Source: Nonomuraea helvata (lineage in GTDB: Bacteria; Actinomycetota; Actinomycetes; Streptosporangiales; Streptosporangiaceae). From it: DNA of 64,000 nucleotides. Both the position numbers and the translations under genes were made by a program. The first letter of the stretch is position 1, and every line of letters begins with the position of its first letter. The stretch is taken from the NCBI RefSeq assembly GCF_039535785.1, contig NZ_BAAAXV010000009.1, positions 868,001 through 932,000 of the forward strand. Direction: 5' to 3'. Shown piece after piece: positions 23,558-32,255 of the stretch. Under the pieces are notes generated by a model. The model had not been told where the DNA came from, did not search any database, and worked only from the letters and a program-made list of their open reading frames with translations.

Positions 23558-24781
23558 GTGATCAAGGTGGAGGACTGGGCGGAGATCCGCCGGTTGCACC
23601 GGGCCGAGGGCATGCCGATCAAAGCGATCGCGCGGCATCTGGGCATCGCCAGGAACACGGTGCGGCGGGCATTGGCGGCCGAGGAGCCGCCGAAGTATCA
23701 ACGGCCAAGTAAGAAGTCGATCGTGGATGCGGTAGAACCGCAGATCCGCCAGCTGCTGCGGCAGTGGCCGGACATGCCCGCGACGGTGATCGCCGAGCGG
23801 ATCAGCTGGCAGCGGTCGATAACCGTGCTCAAGGACCGCATCCGGCAGATCCGGCCGGAGTACCGGCCCGTCGATCCGGCCTCGCGCACCAGCTACCAGC
23901 CGGGCGAGCTGGCTCAATGCGATCTATGGTTCCCGCCGGCCCGCATCCCGGTCGGGCCCGGCCGCGGGATGAGCCTGCCGGTGCTGGTCCTGGTCTGCGG
24001 CTACTCGCGCTGGCTGCTGGCCCGGATGCTGCCTTCCCGCGCAGCGGGGGATCTGTTCGCTGGGATGTGGGCGCTGCTGTCCCTGCTCGGCGCCACCCCG
24101 AAGACTCTCGTGTGGGACAACGAGGGCGCCATCGGGGCATGGAAAGGCGGCCGCCCGCAGCTCACCCGCGACGCCGAAGCCTTCCGCGGCACGTTGGGCG
24201 CTCGCATCCTGCAGTGCCGGCCGGCCGATCCGGAAGCCAAAGGGCTGGTGGAGCGGGCCAACGGCTATCTGGAGACCTCATTCCTGCCGGGCCGCGCCTT
24301 CACCGGCCCGCACGACTTCAACACCCAGCTGGAGGGTTGGCTGCAGCGAGCCAACCAGCGCCATCATCGCCGTCTGGACTGCCGTCCGGCGGACCGGATC
24401 GGCGCGGATCGGGCGGCGATGGTCGCGTTGCCGCCAGTGCCGCCGACCGTGGGCTGGCGCAGCGCGACCCGGCTGGCGCGCGATCACTACGTGCGCGTCG
24501 CCTCCAACGACTACTCCGTTCACCCGTCCGCGATCGGCCGCCTGGTCGAGGTCGTCGCCGACCTGGAGCACGTCACGGTGACCTGCGCCGGCCAGGTGAT
24601 GGCCCGGCACGAGCGCTGCTGGGACGCCCACCAGACGCTCACCGACCCCGCTCACGCCCGGGCCGCGGCGGCGCTGCGCTCAGCCAGGCTGCAGGCCGTG
24701 GCCACGCCGATCGACACTGAGGTGGAACAACGCCAGCTCAGCGACTACGACGCTTTGCTCGGCATCGAGACGGTGGCGTGA
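23558..24781 (+). CDS. istA: IS21 transposase IstA
   Basis: This 407-residue transposase has an N-terminal helix-turn-helix (IKAIARHLGIARNTVRRALA) and an RNase-H-like DDE core: D in GELAQCDLWFP, D in KTLVWDNEGAIG and E in AKGLVERANGYLE. A C-terminal Mu-type domain (DHYVRVASNDYSVHPSAIGR) follows. It works with the ATPase IstB. The TGA stop overlaps the ATG of istB by one base (TGATG). Confidence 0.95.
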   Translation: MIKVEDWAEIRRLHRAEGMPIKAIARHLGIARNTVRRALAAEEPPKYQRPSKKSIVDAVEPQIRQLLRQWPDMPATVIAERISWQRSITVLKDRIRQIRPEYRPVDPASRTSYQPGELAQCDLWFPPARIPVGPGRGMSLPVLVLVCGYSRWLLARMLPSRAAGDLFAGMWALLSLLGATPKTLVWDNEGAIGAWKGGRPQLTRDAEAFRGTLGARILQCRPADPEAKGLVERANGYLETSFLPGRAFTGPHDFNTQLEGWLQRANQRHHRRLDCRPADRIGADRAAMVALPPVPPTVGWRSATRLARDHYVRVASNDYSVHPSAIGRLVEVVADLEHVTVTCAGQVMARHERCWDAHQTLTDPAHARAAAALRSARLQAVATPIDTEVEQRQLSDYDALLGIETVA

Positions 24782-25602
24782 TGGCCACACGAACCACCAG
24801 CACCGCGTCGGCGGCGGCCGCGAATGGCCGCAACCTTGCCGCCGAGCTGGCCTATCTGACCCGGGTGCTGAAGGCGCCGTCGCTGGCCGCGGCCGTCGAA
24901 CGGCTGGCCGAACGAGCCCGCGCCGAGTCCTGGACGCATGAGGAGTTCCTGGCCGCCTGCCTGCAACGCGAGGTGGCCGCCCGCGACTCCCACGGCGGCG
25001 AGGCCCGCATCCGCGCCGCCCGCTTCCCGGCCCGCAAGGCTCTAGAAGATTTCGACTACGACCACCAGCGCTCACTCAAACGCGAGGCCATCGCCCATCT
25101 GAGCACGCTGGACTTCGTCACCGCCCGGGAGAACGTGGTCTTCCTCGGCCCGCCCGGCACCGGCAAGACGCACCTGTCGATCGGGCTGGGGATCCGCGCA
25201 TGCCAGGCCGGTCACCGGGTCGCCTTTGCCACCGCGGCCGAGTGGGTGGCCCGCCTGGCCGACGCGCACACCGTCGGCCGCTTGCAGGACGAGCTGGTCA
25301 AGCTGGCCCGCATCCCGGTCCTGATCGTGGACGAGGTCGGCTACATCCCATTCGAGCCCGAGGCCGCCAACCTGTTCTTCCAGCTGGTCTCGAGCCGCTA
25401 CGAACGCGCCAGCTTGATCGTCACGTCCAACAAGCCCTTCGGACGCTGGGGCGAGGTATTCGGCGACGACGTGGTCGCCGCCGCCATGATCGACCGCCTC
25501 GTCCACCACGCCGAAGTGATCTCACTGAAGGGAGACAGCTACCGGCTGAAGAACCGCGACCTGGGCCGGGTTCCACCAGCCCGATCCGAGCACGAGCAGT
25601 AG
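24781..25602 (+). CDS. istB: IS21 helper ATPase IstB
   Basis: This 273-residue AAA+ protein of the DnaC/IstB group stimulates IstA transposition and target choice. Walker A is FLGPPGTGKTHLS, Walker B is VLIVDEVGY, and sensor ASLIVTSNKPFGRW follows. I use the ATG at 24781; a GTG one codon upstream is possible. It ends 68 bp before the right end of the element. Confidence 0.95.
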   Translation: MATRTTSTASAAAANGRNLAAELAYLTRVLKAPSLAAAVERLAERARAESWTHEEFLAACLQREVAARDSHGGEARIRAARFPARKALEDFDYDHQRSLKREAIAHLSTLDFVTARENVVFLGPPGTGKTHLSIGLGIRACQAGHRVAFATAAEWVARLADAHTVGRLQDELVKLARIPVLIVDEVGYIPFEPEAANLFFQLVSSRYERASLIVTSNKPFGRWGEVFGDDVVAAAMIDRLVHHAEVISLKGDSYRLKNRDLGRVPPARSEHEQ

Positions 25603-26379
25603 CCAACGACAACATCAGGGGGTCAAGATTCAACCGTCGTCAGGGGGTCAGAATTCGGCCGTCGTTGACAAACTCAAGGGCCTGCCGTACTCCGACCACT
25701 GCCGCGTCTTGGAAGCGATGTTCCCCGGCAGGTCGGTCCACGAGCTGTTCTCTCCCGTGAACTCCGTCGAGGAGCCTGAACCGAGGACAGAGCCCAAGCC
25801 AGCCACAGGCGCCGGCCCCACAGCCGATATCAGCGCTCTGCCGCACATGGCCGATGTGACCGCCGTGTTCAGCAGCCGCTCCACCTTCTCCTCGGCCTAT
25901 CCGGCATCGACCCTGCTCGACAGCGCCAGGGAAATCAACGCCGCGGGCCTGTCGCTCAACATGCTCTGCCAGAACTATCCCGATCACCAGCTCAGGCGTC
26001 TGTTGGAGTCAGGCACCCGAATTCGCTGCCTCTTCCTTGATCCGAACGGCACGGCGATCCGTGCCCGCGAAGCAGAAGAGGGCCATGTGGAGAACACGCT
26101 CACGACCCTTACCGCGCTCAACATCAGCGTTCTCACCAGACTGCGCGACCGGCTCGACCCCACATCGTCCCAGCGCCTCGAACTTCACGTCTACGACGAG
26201 ACGATCCGCTTCAACATCCTGATCGTGGACCGAGCCCTCTGCGTCGTGCAGCCCTACCTCCCGCAAGCCCGCGGAGTCGACTCCCCCACGCTCGTGATCA
26301 GAGACAACACCGCCGCAGAAGGCTTGTTCCCCGTCTTCGACCAAGTGATCAGCGAGATGTGGGAGCGGAGCAAGCCCAT

Positions 26380-27207
26380 ATGACCATCGAAGCCCGCGCC
26401 CTCCTCCCCATCGCCGAACAAGCCGTCTCCATCGCCCGCGACATCATTCGCACGCAGGTCCCCGGTGCGGTCACCGCCAAGGGCGACCGCGACATGGCCA
26501 CGGAGGTGGACTACGCCGTAGAACACGCCGTACGTGAGTTCTTGACCCGAGAGACACCCGAGATCGGATTCCTCGGCGAAGAGGAGGGCATGAGCCGCAC
26601 CGGCGACCACCTGATGTGGGCATTGGACCCAGTGGACGGGACGGCCAACTTCCTGCACGGCATTCCGCTCTGCGGCGTATCCCTGGGCCTGGTCGACAAC
26701 GACATGCCCACCCTCGGCATCATCGACCTGCCATTCCTCGACATCCGCTACACAGCAGCCGAAGGAGCGGGCGCCCAAGCCAACGAGTCCCCCATCCAGG
26801 TGAGCGATGCCCGCGACCTGGAAACCGCCATCGTGGCCATCGGCGACTACGCGGTAGGCGAGAACGCCCAGGAGCGCAACCGTCCCCGCCTCGCCCTCAC
26901 TCAAGAGCTAGCCGCACGCGTCCAGCGCATTCGCATGTTCGGCTCAGCCGCGATCGACCTAGCCTGGGTAGCACACGGCAAGATCGACGCCACCATCATG
27001 CTCAGCAACAACCCCTGGGACACCGCCGCAGGCGTCACCATTGCCCGCCAAGCAGGAGCCAACGTGATCGACATCGACGGCAGCCCCCACAGCATGACAG
27101 CCAGCGCAACCATCGCCGCAGGTCCCAAGCTCATGGCCTCTCTGATCGAACTCATCGCCGAGACCCGCAAGTCCACGAGACACAGCCTGCTGTCTGATCT
27201 CACTTGA
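26380..27207 (+). pseudogene. Inositol-monophosphatase-family enzyme (copy A), 3' end displaced by IS481
   Basis: The protein MTIEARALLPIAEQAVSIAR is a Mg-dependent phosphatase of the IMPase superfamily. Motifs are FLGEEEG (first metal ligand), WALDPVDGTANFLHG (D-P-x-D-G-T) and NNPWDTAAGV (last ligand). IS481 copy 1 entered after nucleotide 811. Without it, and with one 15-bp target duplication removed, the gene ends RHSLHTAE at 29250 (274 residues). With the IS, the frame ends RHSLLSDLT, so an active enzyme is still possible. It is coupled (ATGA) to the DUF5919 gene. Confidence 0.85.
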
Positions 27208-29221
27208 TGCTTGACGCTTTGGCATCGGATGATGCTTGACACTCCTAGCCGATCTTTCGCTTCTTAGTATGCGCCTGGGACTTGATCCGGGTGACCTCCT
27301 GGGTGGTGGTTCGGGGCACGACGCGGACCGGTTCGCCGTTGTCGTGCACGGTGATGTGGGTATCGTCCACGGTCACGTCCAGGATCTTGCGGGCATGAAC
27401 CCGGCCGACCTGGATCTTCTGCCCGACCACCTGGAAGTGGCCGCGGCTGCAGACCACCCGCTGGACAGTGACGGGCTCGGTCGGAGCGCCGGGCGGTGAC
27501 CCGGCGGGGCGGGCGTTGCGCAGGGAGACGCACTCACCGAGCGGGAGCGGGCAGGACACGGCGCGCAGCAGCAGGCGCTGCTCGTCCATGACGCGGGCGG
27601 TGATGCCGTCCAGCCTCACGATGACGCGGCGGCCGGCCAGGTGGGCGCCGATACACAAGGCCCGGCCGGCCAGGCTGATCGTGCCGATCGAGCTGACCTG
27701 CCGGTCGACCTCGACGGCGCTCACCTCGATCGGCGGTTCGGCGACGGGGTCGTCCGGCGCCGGGCGAGCCTGCCCCGAGGCGAGCAACGCGGCCAGGTCC
27801 TTGACGGTCAGCCGGGAGGCCACGCTCTTGAGCCGGCCACCGCCGGTGGTGAACACGTGCAGCCGCTGAGTGCTGATCCACAAGGTGATCGGCAGGCCCG
27901 CCCGGTCGGGGCCGAGCCAGAGCTGCTGGCCACCGATCGACAGGTTGCCCGAGGCGGGCACGACCCGATCGACCTCGATCGCCTGGCGCAACAGCGGATC
28001 GACCGTGCTCGTCAGGATGGGCTCTGGCCGTTCGGACTGATCAGAGTGATTGATGGCCGGGACCGGGAGATCCGCGGACGTGGCGGCGGGCCGCGCCGCA
28101 GGAGCGGTTGCAGGAGCGGGAGCGGTCACCGTGGTCAGGTTGGCGGGCAACTGCAGCGGCAGTTCCCGCTCGGCCCGGCGTTGCTCGTCGCTGCGTTCGG
28201 TGAAGAACCGGTCGGCGGGGAAGGCCATCGCCAGGGCCTGGTGCGGTCGGGCGGTGTTGTAGTGCTCGGCGAAGGCGTCCAGCTCGGCCTGGGCGGCCTC
28301 GAGCGAGGCGAACGGCAGCGCTTCGGTCAGCAGTTCGCGGCGCACGCTCTGATGGAACCGCTCGATCTTGCCGGTGGTGGTCGGAGTCCGCGGCGCGGTA
28401 TGCCGCAGCTTGATGCCGTTCTCCCGGCAGACCCGCTCGAACAGCACCTCGCCCGCCTTCGGCCCGCCGAATCGACCGGTGAACTGCTTGCCGTTGTCGG
28501 TCAGCACCTCCAGCGGCACCCCATAAGCGCGCATCGCCGCGGCGAACGCCGCGCACACCAGCCTCCCGGTCGGCCGGGCCACCACCGAGGCGATCACACA
28601 GAACCGGGAATGATCGTCCACGCCGGTGATCAGCTTGGCCTCGCTGCCGTCGGCCAGCAGCAGCCCGCCCATGATGTCCATCTGCCACAACTGCATCGGC
28701 CCCGGCCGCTCCCAACGCCGGTAGTCCTCGCGCCTGCGCCGCCTGGTGACCGGCTCGATCAGATGGTTGCGCACCAGTACCCGGTAGATGCTCGCCCGCG
28801 ACGGCAACGGCTCCACCCGGCGCCGCCCCAGCTCCCACAACAGCGTGCGCGGCCCCCACCGCGGATGAGCCCGCCGCAGCTCGCAGATCAGCGCCTCCAC
28901 CGCGGCCGGGGTCTGCATCGGATGGGCCTTCGGCGCATGCGAGCGGTCGGCCAGCCCCGCCAGGCCGCCGTCTTCATAGCGGCGCACCCAGGAGTGCACC
29001 GATTGCCGCGAGATCCCGTAACGGCCGGCCACGTCGGTGACCTTCGCTCCGGACAACACCTCGATCACCGCGTGATACCGCTGCTCCACGACGCTCAACT
29101 CCACCAATGCCACCCGAGCCTCCCCCGAAGCGTCGATAACGCCACGAGCAGGCACAGATAACGATCAAGGTGTCAAGCATCAAGCGAGGCCAGTGTGTCA
29201 ACCATCAAGCGAGACAGGACA
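27191..29221 (-). mobile_element. IS481-like element, copy 1
   Basis: The element is 2031 bp with imperfect terminal inverted repeats (TGTCTGATCTCACTTGATG at the left; TGTCCTGTCTCGCTTGATG, reversed, at the right). Several TCAAGCATCAAG-type repeats lie inside both ends. It is flanked by a 15-bp target duplication CGAGACACAGCCTGC (27176-27190 and 29222-29236). It carries one transposase gene. Copies 2 and 3 have the same length and encode the same protein. Confidence 0.9.
27245..29155 (-). CDS. IS481-family transposase with long C-terminal extension (copy 1)
   Basis: This 636-residue protein has an N-terminal helix-turn-helix (VTDVAGRYGISRQSVHSWVR) and a DDE core: D in MDIMGGLLL, D in EVLTDNGKQFTG and E in TTTGKIERFHQSVRREL. 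IS481 transposases are usually near 300-400 residues. Here about 260 extra residues contain three related modules, each with V-D/Q-R-V-V at the start and a W/C-I/L-G-P-style turn (about residues 385, 465 and 540). They may be beta-barrels binding the many end repeats. The GTG start is uncertain; V17 or V22 are alternatives. Confidence 0.9.
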   Translation of the reverse strand: MPARGVIDASGEARVALVELSVVEQRYHAVIEVLSGAKVTDVAGRYGISRQSVHSWVRRYEDGGLAGLADRSHAPKAHPMQTPAAVEALICELRRAHPRWGPRTLLWELGRRRVEPLPSRASIYRVLVRNHLIEPVTRRRRREDYRRWERPGPMQLWQMDIMGGLLLADGSEAKLITGVDDHSRFCVIASVVARPTGRLVCAAFAAAMRAYGVPLEVLTDNGKQFTGRFGGPKAGEVLFERVCRENGIKLRHTAPRTPTTTGKIERFHQSVRRELLTEALPFASLEAAQAELDAFAEHYNTARPHQALAMAFPADRFFTERSDEQRRAERELPLQLPANLTTVTAPAPATAPAARPAATSADLPVPAINHSDQSERPEPILTSTVDPLLRQAIEVDRVVPASGNLSIGGQQLWLGPDRAGLPITLWISTQRLHVFTTGGGRLKSVASRLTVKDLAALLASGQARPAPDDPVAEPPIEVSAVEVDRQVSSIGTISLAGRALCIGAHLAGRRVIVRLDGITARVMDEQRLLLRAVSCPLPLGECVSLRNARPAGSPPGAPTEPVTVQRVVCSRGHFQVVGQKIQVGRVHARKILDVTVDDTHITVHDNGEPVRVVPRTTTQEVTRIKSQAHTKKRKIG

Positions 29222-29339
29222 CGAGACACAGCCTGCACACTGCCGAATAGCTCTTGTAAGTATCAAGCGGCGGCGCGGCGCGCCGCCGTACGCCCCGCGC
29301 CAGCGCCGCCGCGCTGCGCGTGCGGCCTAATGAGAGCTA

Positions 29340-29581
29340 CCGGGTCGGCTTCGAGCTGGGGCAGACTCGGTGACAGTAGCCGTCGGCAGGTGAGCACTCG
29401 TGCGGCCGGGACCTTTCGGGAGTTCTACCCCCAGATCGTGCCCCTGTCGGTGGTCGGGAGGGTTGATCGCTGATGGGATGTCGTGCCAGGCAGTCGGTCT
29501 TGAGCACTAGATCATTAGGTTGGGACAGTCCTCCCGCGAGCTGCTGAACCAGGTTGCCGTCCATGGGTAGGAGGAACTGAG
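29340..29581 (+). ncRNA. Candidate bridge-RNA region of the IS110 element
   Basis: IS110-group elements encode a structured bridge RNA in the non-coding end upstream of the transposase, which pairs with donor and target DNA. This 242-bp stretch has that position and contains paired segments such as CCGGGACC with GGTCGGG. I have not folded it; the call rests on family knowledge and position. Confidence 0.4.
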
Positions 29582-30835
29582 GTGCTGTTCGTCGGGGATG
29601 ACTGGGCTGAGGAGCACCATGATGTCGAGTTGCAAGACGAGACGGGGCGACGGCTGGGCAAGGCGCGGTTGGAGGAAGGCGTTGCCGGGATCGCGAAACT
29701 GCATGAGTTGATCGGCCGGCATGTGGCTGAGGGCGTAGAGGCGGATCAGGTGGTGATCGGCATTGAAACCGATCGAGGTCCGTGGGTGCAGGCGTTGATC
29801 GCGGCGGGCTACCGGGTGTATGCGGTGAATCCGTTGTCGGTGGCACGTTACCGCGAGCGGCACAGCGTATCGGGGGCCAAGAGTGATGCCGCGGACGCGC
29901 GCACACTGGCCGACATGGTGCGAACCGATCGGCACCAGCATCGCGTGATCGCCGGTGATACTCCTCAGGGGGAGGCGATCAAGGTGGTGGCCCGGGCGCA
30001 TAAGACGCTGGTCTGGGAGCGCACCCGCCACGTGCAGCGGCTACGCCATGCACTGCGAGAGTACTTTCCCGCAGCTCTGGCCGCCTTCGATGATCTGTCC
30101 AGGGCAGACACCCTGGAACTGCTGGTTACGGCACCAGATCCGGCTTCGGCGGCCGAACTGACCTTTGAGCAGATCAGCGCGGCACTCAGGCGAGCCCGGC
30201 GGCGTAACGTGGCCGACAAGGCAGCGGCGATACAGGTGGCTCTGCAGGCTCGCCATCTGAGCCAGCCTGAGGTCGTCACTGCCGCATACGCCGCCTCGGT
30301 GCGCGCCCAAGCAGCGATCCTGGCTACCTTGAACGAGCAGATCAAGACCATGGAAGACCAGGTCGAGGCACATTTTGGCCGGCACCCGGACGCTGAGATC
30401 TACCTCAGCCAACCTGGGCTGGGACACCTACTCGGTGCCCGGGTGTTGGGTGAGTTCGGCGACGACCCCGACCGGTACGACAACGCCAAATCCCGCAGGA
30501 ACTATGCCGGGACCAGCCCGATCACCAGGGCCTCCGGCAAGAAGAAGGTCGTGCTGGCACGATTCGTGCACAACGACAGGCTCATCGATGCCCTGGGGGC
30601 TCAGGCATTCGCCGCGCTGAGCGCCTCACCAGGTGCCCGCGCCTACTATGACGAGCTGCGAACACGCGACGTAGGTCATCACGCAGCTCTGCGCCAACTC
30701 GCCAACCGGCTCGTGGGGATCCTCCACGGATGCCTGAAAACACGCACCAAATACGACGAAGCAACCGCCTGGTCGCATCGCACGGAAGGCGAGCCCCGGC
30801 AGAGATCGGAAAAGACATCCAAGATCGCGGCTTGA
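29582..30835 (+). CDS. IS110-family transposase (DEDD recombinase)
   Basis: This 417-residue protein has the N-terminal RuvC-like DEDD domain: D in LFVGDDWAEE, E in VVIGIETDRG and the D-A-A-D of GAKSDAADARTL. The C-terminal Transposase_20 domain includes QPGLGHLLGARVLGEF and the serine segment YAGTSPITRASGKKK. It recombines DNA with the help of a bridge RNA. A GTG start follows AGGAACTGA. The gene looks intact. Confidence 0.93.
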   Translation: MLFVGDDWAEEHHDVELQDETGRRLGKARLEEGVAGIAKLHELIGRHVAEGVEADQVVIGIETDRGPWVQALIAAGYRVYAVNPLSVARYRERHSVSGAKSDAADARTLADMVRTDRHQHRVIAGDTPQGEAIKVVARAHKTLVWERTRHVQRLRHALREYFPAALAAFDDLSRADTLELLVTAPDPASAAELTFEQISAALRRARRRNVADKAAAIQVALQARHLSQPEVVTAAYAASVRAQAAILATLNEQIKTMEDQVEAHFGRHPDAEIYLSQPGLGHLLGARVLGEFGDDPDRYDNAKSRRNYAGTSPITRASGKKKVVLARFVHNDRLIDALGAQAFAALSASPGARAYYDELRTRDVGHHAALRQLANRLVGILHGCLKTRTKYDEATAWSHRTEGEPRQRSEKTSKIAA

Positions 30836-31007
30836 CATCTAAGCGCATGGGATGTCTGGGGGCCGGTCCCGGACGGCGCGCCGCGCGGGGCATCGCCGTA
30901 GCACGACCGCGCAATACTTACCGGGAGCGACGCCCGAGCGCCGCACCGCCGCACAAAGTCAGCCGCGCAGGCTGTCCTGTGTCACTGGACGGCAATAAGG
31001 TAGCGCC

Positions 31008-31589
31008 GTGATCAACAAGCCGCCGGGATTGCCCTTTCTGGCCGTCTTCTCAGCGGCGGCAGCCGTCATCTTGATATGGGCCAGCTACCCCTACTGGTAC
31101 GGGCCGGAGATGTTCCTGTTCACGATCCCCGTCGGCTTGCTCCTGCTCGCCTACTGGGGGATCCGGATGGTATGGGCCGACCGCAAGGGAACGTTGACCG
31201 GCGGCCTCGGCAGTCGCTGGTTCTGGCCGTGGTTTGTTGCCGCCGGAGTCCTGCTTGCTCTCATTACCGACGCGCCGTTTTGGATCCGCTTCACGCTCTC
31301 CGAACCAAGCATGAAAGCTTACGTCCAAGCTGTGGTCGACAATCCCGATCGCAAAGAGCCTTGCCAATGGGTGGGCCTGTACTACGTCTGTGGCGGATGG
31401 CCATATTCAGATCTCCAGAGTGGGGAAGAGATCCCTGGCAGTGCACAGTTCGGAGTCCAGGACTGGTTCTTGCACGACAATAAGGGGTTCCTTTGGCTAC
31501 CCTCCGGCGAGCCAGACGAGACATCCGACGACAGCTACCGCTACCTGAAGGACCATTGGTACGGCTCTGAGGGCTGGGACCATTGGTAA
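31008..31589 (+). CDS. Hypothetical membrane protein with three predicted helices
   Basis: This 193-residue protein has hydrophobic segments at about 8-26 (LPFLAVFSAAAAVILIWASY), 35-52 (LFTIPVGLLLLAYWGIRM) and 72-90 (FWPWFVAAGVLLALITD). A polar 100-residue tail carries two cysteines (EPCQWVGLYYVCGG). No family recognised. It lies between the GC-rich repeat E1 and the left end of att b. The equivalent place in elements d-e and f-g also holds a small membrane protein of unrelated sequence. Confidence 0.6.
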   Translation: MINKPPGLPFLAVFSAAAAVILIWASYPYWYGPEMFLFTIPVGLLLLAYWGIRMVWADRKGTLTGGLGSRWFWPWFVAAGVLLALITDAPFWIRFTLSEPSMKAYVQAVVDNPDRKEPCQWVGLYYVCGGWPYSDLQSGEEIPGSAQFGVQDWFLHDNKGFLWLPSGEPDETSDDSYRYLKDHWYGSEGWDHW

Positions 31590-31782
31590 TCAGTTGGCAT
31601 CGCCGACGCGGCCAGGCTCAGCGCCCTGTACGCCGCAGCGCGACATGAACGCTTCGCCGTGATGTCGTAATCCCACGCCGCCCCTCCTGACAGAGTTCTG
31701 TTCAAGCAGCCTCCGGCGGGGCCTCCGACTCCGGGATGGCCGTTGCCTTTCACCTGGACCGTGAGTGGCCGAGGTAGAGGCC

Positions 31783-31931
31783 GGATCATCCCGCCTACCA
31801 TCGACCCGGAACAAGCCGAGCAGACCAGGGCCATGGGGCCAAGGTCGTTCGTCCAGTTGGGCGCTCCACCTTGTCCCCATGGCCCTGGCCCGCTTCCCCT
31901 TCGGGCGGGCCGACGGCAGACGGGATGATCC
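31783..31931. repeat. Long nested inverted repeat near att b
   Basis: The outer arms GGATCATCCCG (31783) and CGGGATGATCC (ending 31931) pair. Inner arms at 31827-31845 and 31868-31886 (AGGGCCATGGGG / CCCCATGGCCCT) pair nearly perfectly. The whole can form a hairpin of about 150 nt. A related hairpin is at 52468-52555, and its right half alone is at 57253. The region 31590-32089 holds no gene. Confidence 0.55.
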
Positions 31932-31984
31932 GGTGGGCGGCGGGTGCGCGGCGCGCGGAAACACCTGGTGGCGGGCCGATCACC

Positions 31985-32006
31985 GTGCAATTAGCGTGCA
32001 ATTAGG
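31985..32006 (+). repeat. Left-arm repeat of att b
   Basis: GTGCAATTA occurs twice, 11 bp apart. A single CGTGCAATTAG also lies on the right side of att f (47844), so the two sites may belong to one integrase specificity. Confidence 0.5.
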
Positions 32007-32089
32007 CAGGGTAACGAGGGGTCAATCACGGTCACTCACGACCAGGCTTCCGCCCAGCTCAGAGCCCTCACGTGCCGCGATCCCTGCAG

Positions 32090-32131
32090 TTCCCAAGCTG
32101 ACAGCGCGGGTTCGATTCCCGTCACCCGCTC
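32090..32131 (+). repeat. Attachment core copy b
   Basis: Exact 42-of-42 match to the tRNA 3' half. It marks the right end of the AICE a-b, 30.2 kb from the tRNA. Confidence 0.9.
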
Positions 32132-32255
32132 TCAGTACGAGAGTCCAGGTCGGATGCGAAATCGGAGACCTGCGCCTTCTTGATCGCCCCGGCCAGATCC
32201 TGATGGAAGCGCTCCTCCCGAACTGGACCCCGTACTCGCTCACGAAACCAATCCG

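Larger units (their letters stand above)
23485..25670 (+). mobile_element. IS21-family insertion sequence
   Basis: The element is 2186 bp with TGTCGACGACG at the left end and, reversed, TGTCAACGACG at the right; subterminal TGACCCCC repeats occur at both ends. A 5-bp target duplication AACTC flanks it (23480-23484 and 25671-25675). It carries istA and istB. Precise removal restores the DUF5919 reading frame. The clean ends and intact genes indicate a recent insertion. Confidence 0.93.
23317..26383 (+). pseudogene. DUF5919 protein with N-terminal helix-turn-helix, interrupted by IS21
   Basis: The gene is in two parts: 23317-23484 (MTDQQILLKKLLTQRHWQTY to HRWLTGEL) and 25676-26383 (KGLPYSDHCRVLEAMFPGRS to DQVISEMWERSKPI). 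Removing the IS21 element and one AACTC duplication joins them in frame (LTGEL-KGLPY), giving 291 residues. The N-terminal part looks like a DNA-binding helical domain. The C-terminal part (about 90-291) is DUF5919, with TRIRCLFLDPNGTAIRAREA and ELHVYDETIRFNILIVDRAL, possibly a phospholipase-D-like fold. Its stop overlaps the next gene's start (ATGA). A second, truncated copy lies at 35606-35851. Confidence 0.8.
29335..30855 (+). mobile_element. IS110-family element inserted in repeat E1
   Basis: A full-length IS110 transposase is flanked by about 240 bp of non-coding DNA on the left and a short right end. Comparison with the unbroken repeat at 56329 shows that the surrounding blocks belong together. 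The exact ends are not certain because IS110 elements have no long inverted repeats and no clear target duplication. Confidence 0.75.
29262..30960 (+). repeat. GC-rich structured repeat E1, split by IS110
   Basis: The left half (29262-29329) begins ATCAAGCGGCGGCGCGGCGC and can fold on itself (GGCGCGGCGC/GCGCCG). The right half (about 30856-30960) has GGGGGCCGGTCCCGGACGGC and ends in CACCGCCGCAC. The same order of blocks occurs unbroken at 39752, 51644 and 56329. E1 starts 12 bp past the original IMPase stop codon. Its role is unknown: a terminator, a small structured RNA or a recombination site are possible. Confidence 0.55.

Noticed and set aside
27641..29161. 506-codon rightward frame opposite the IS481 transposase (also at 38131 and 50023)
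   Set aside because: It is antisense to a clear DDE transposase and has no recognisable domain.
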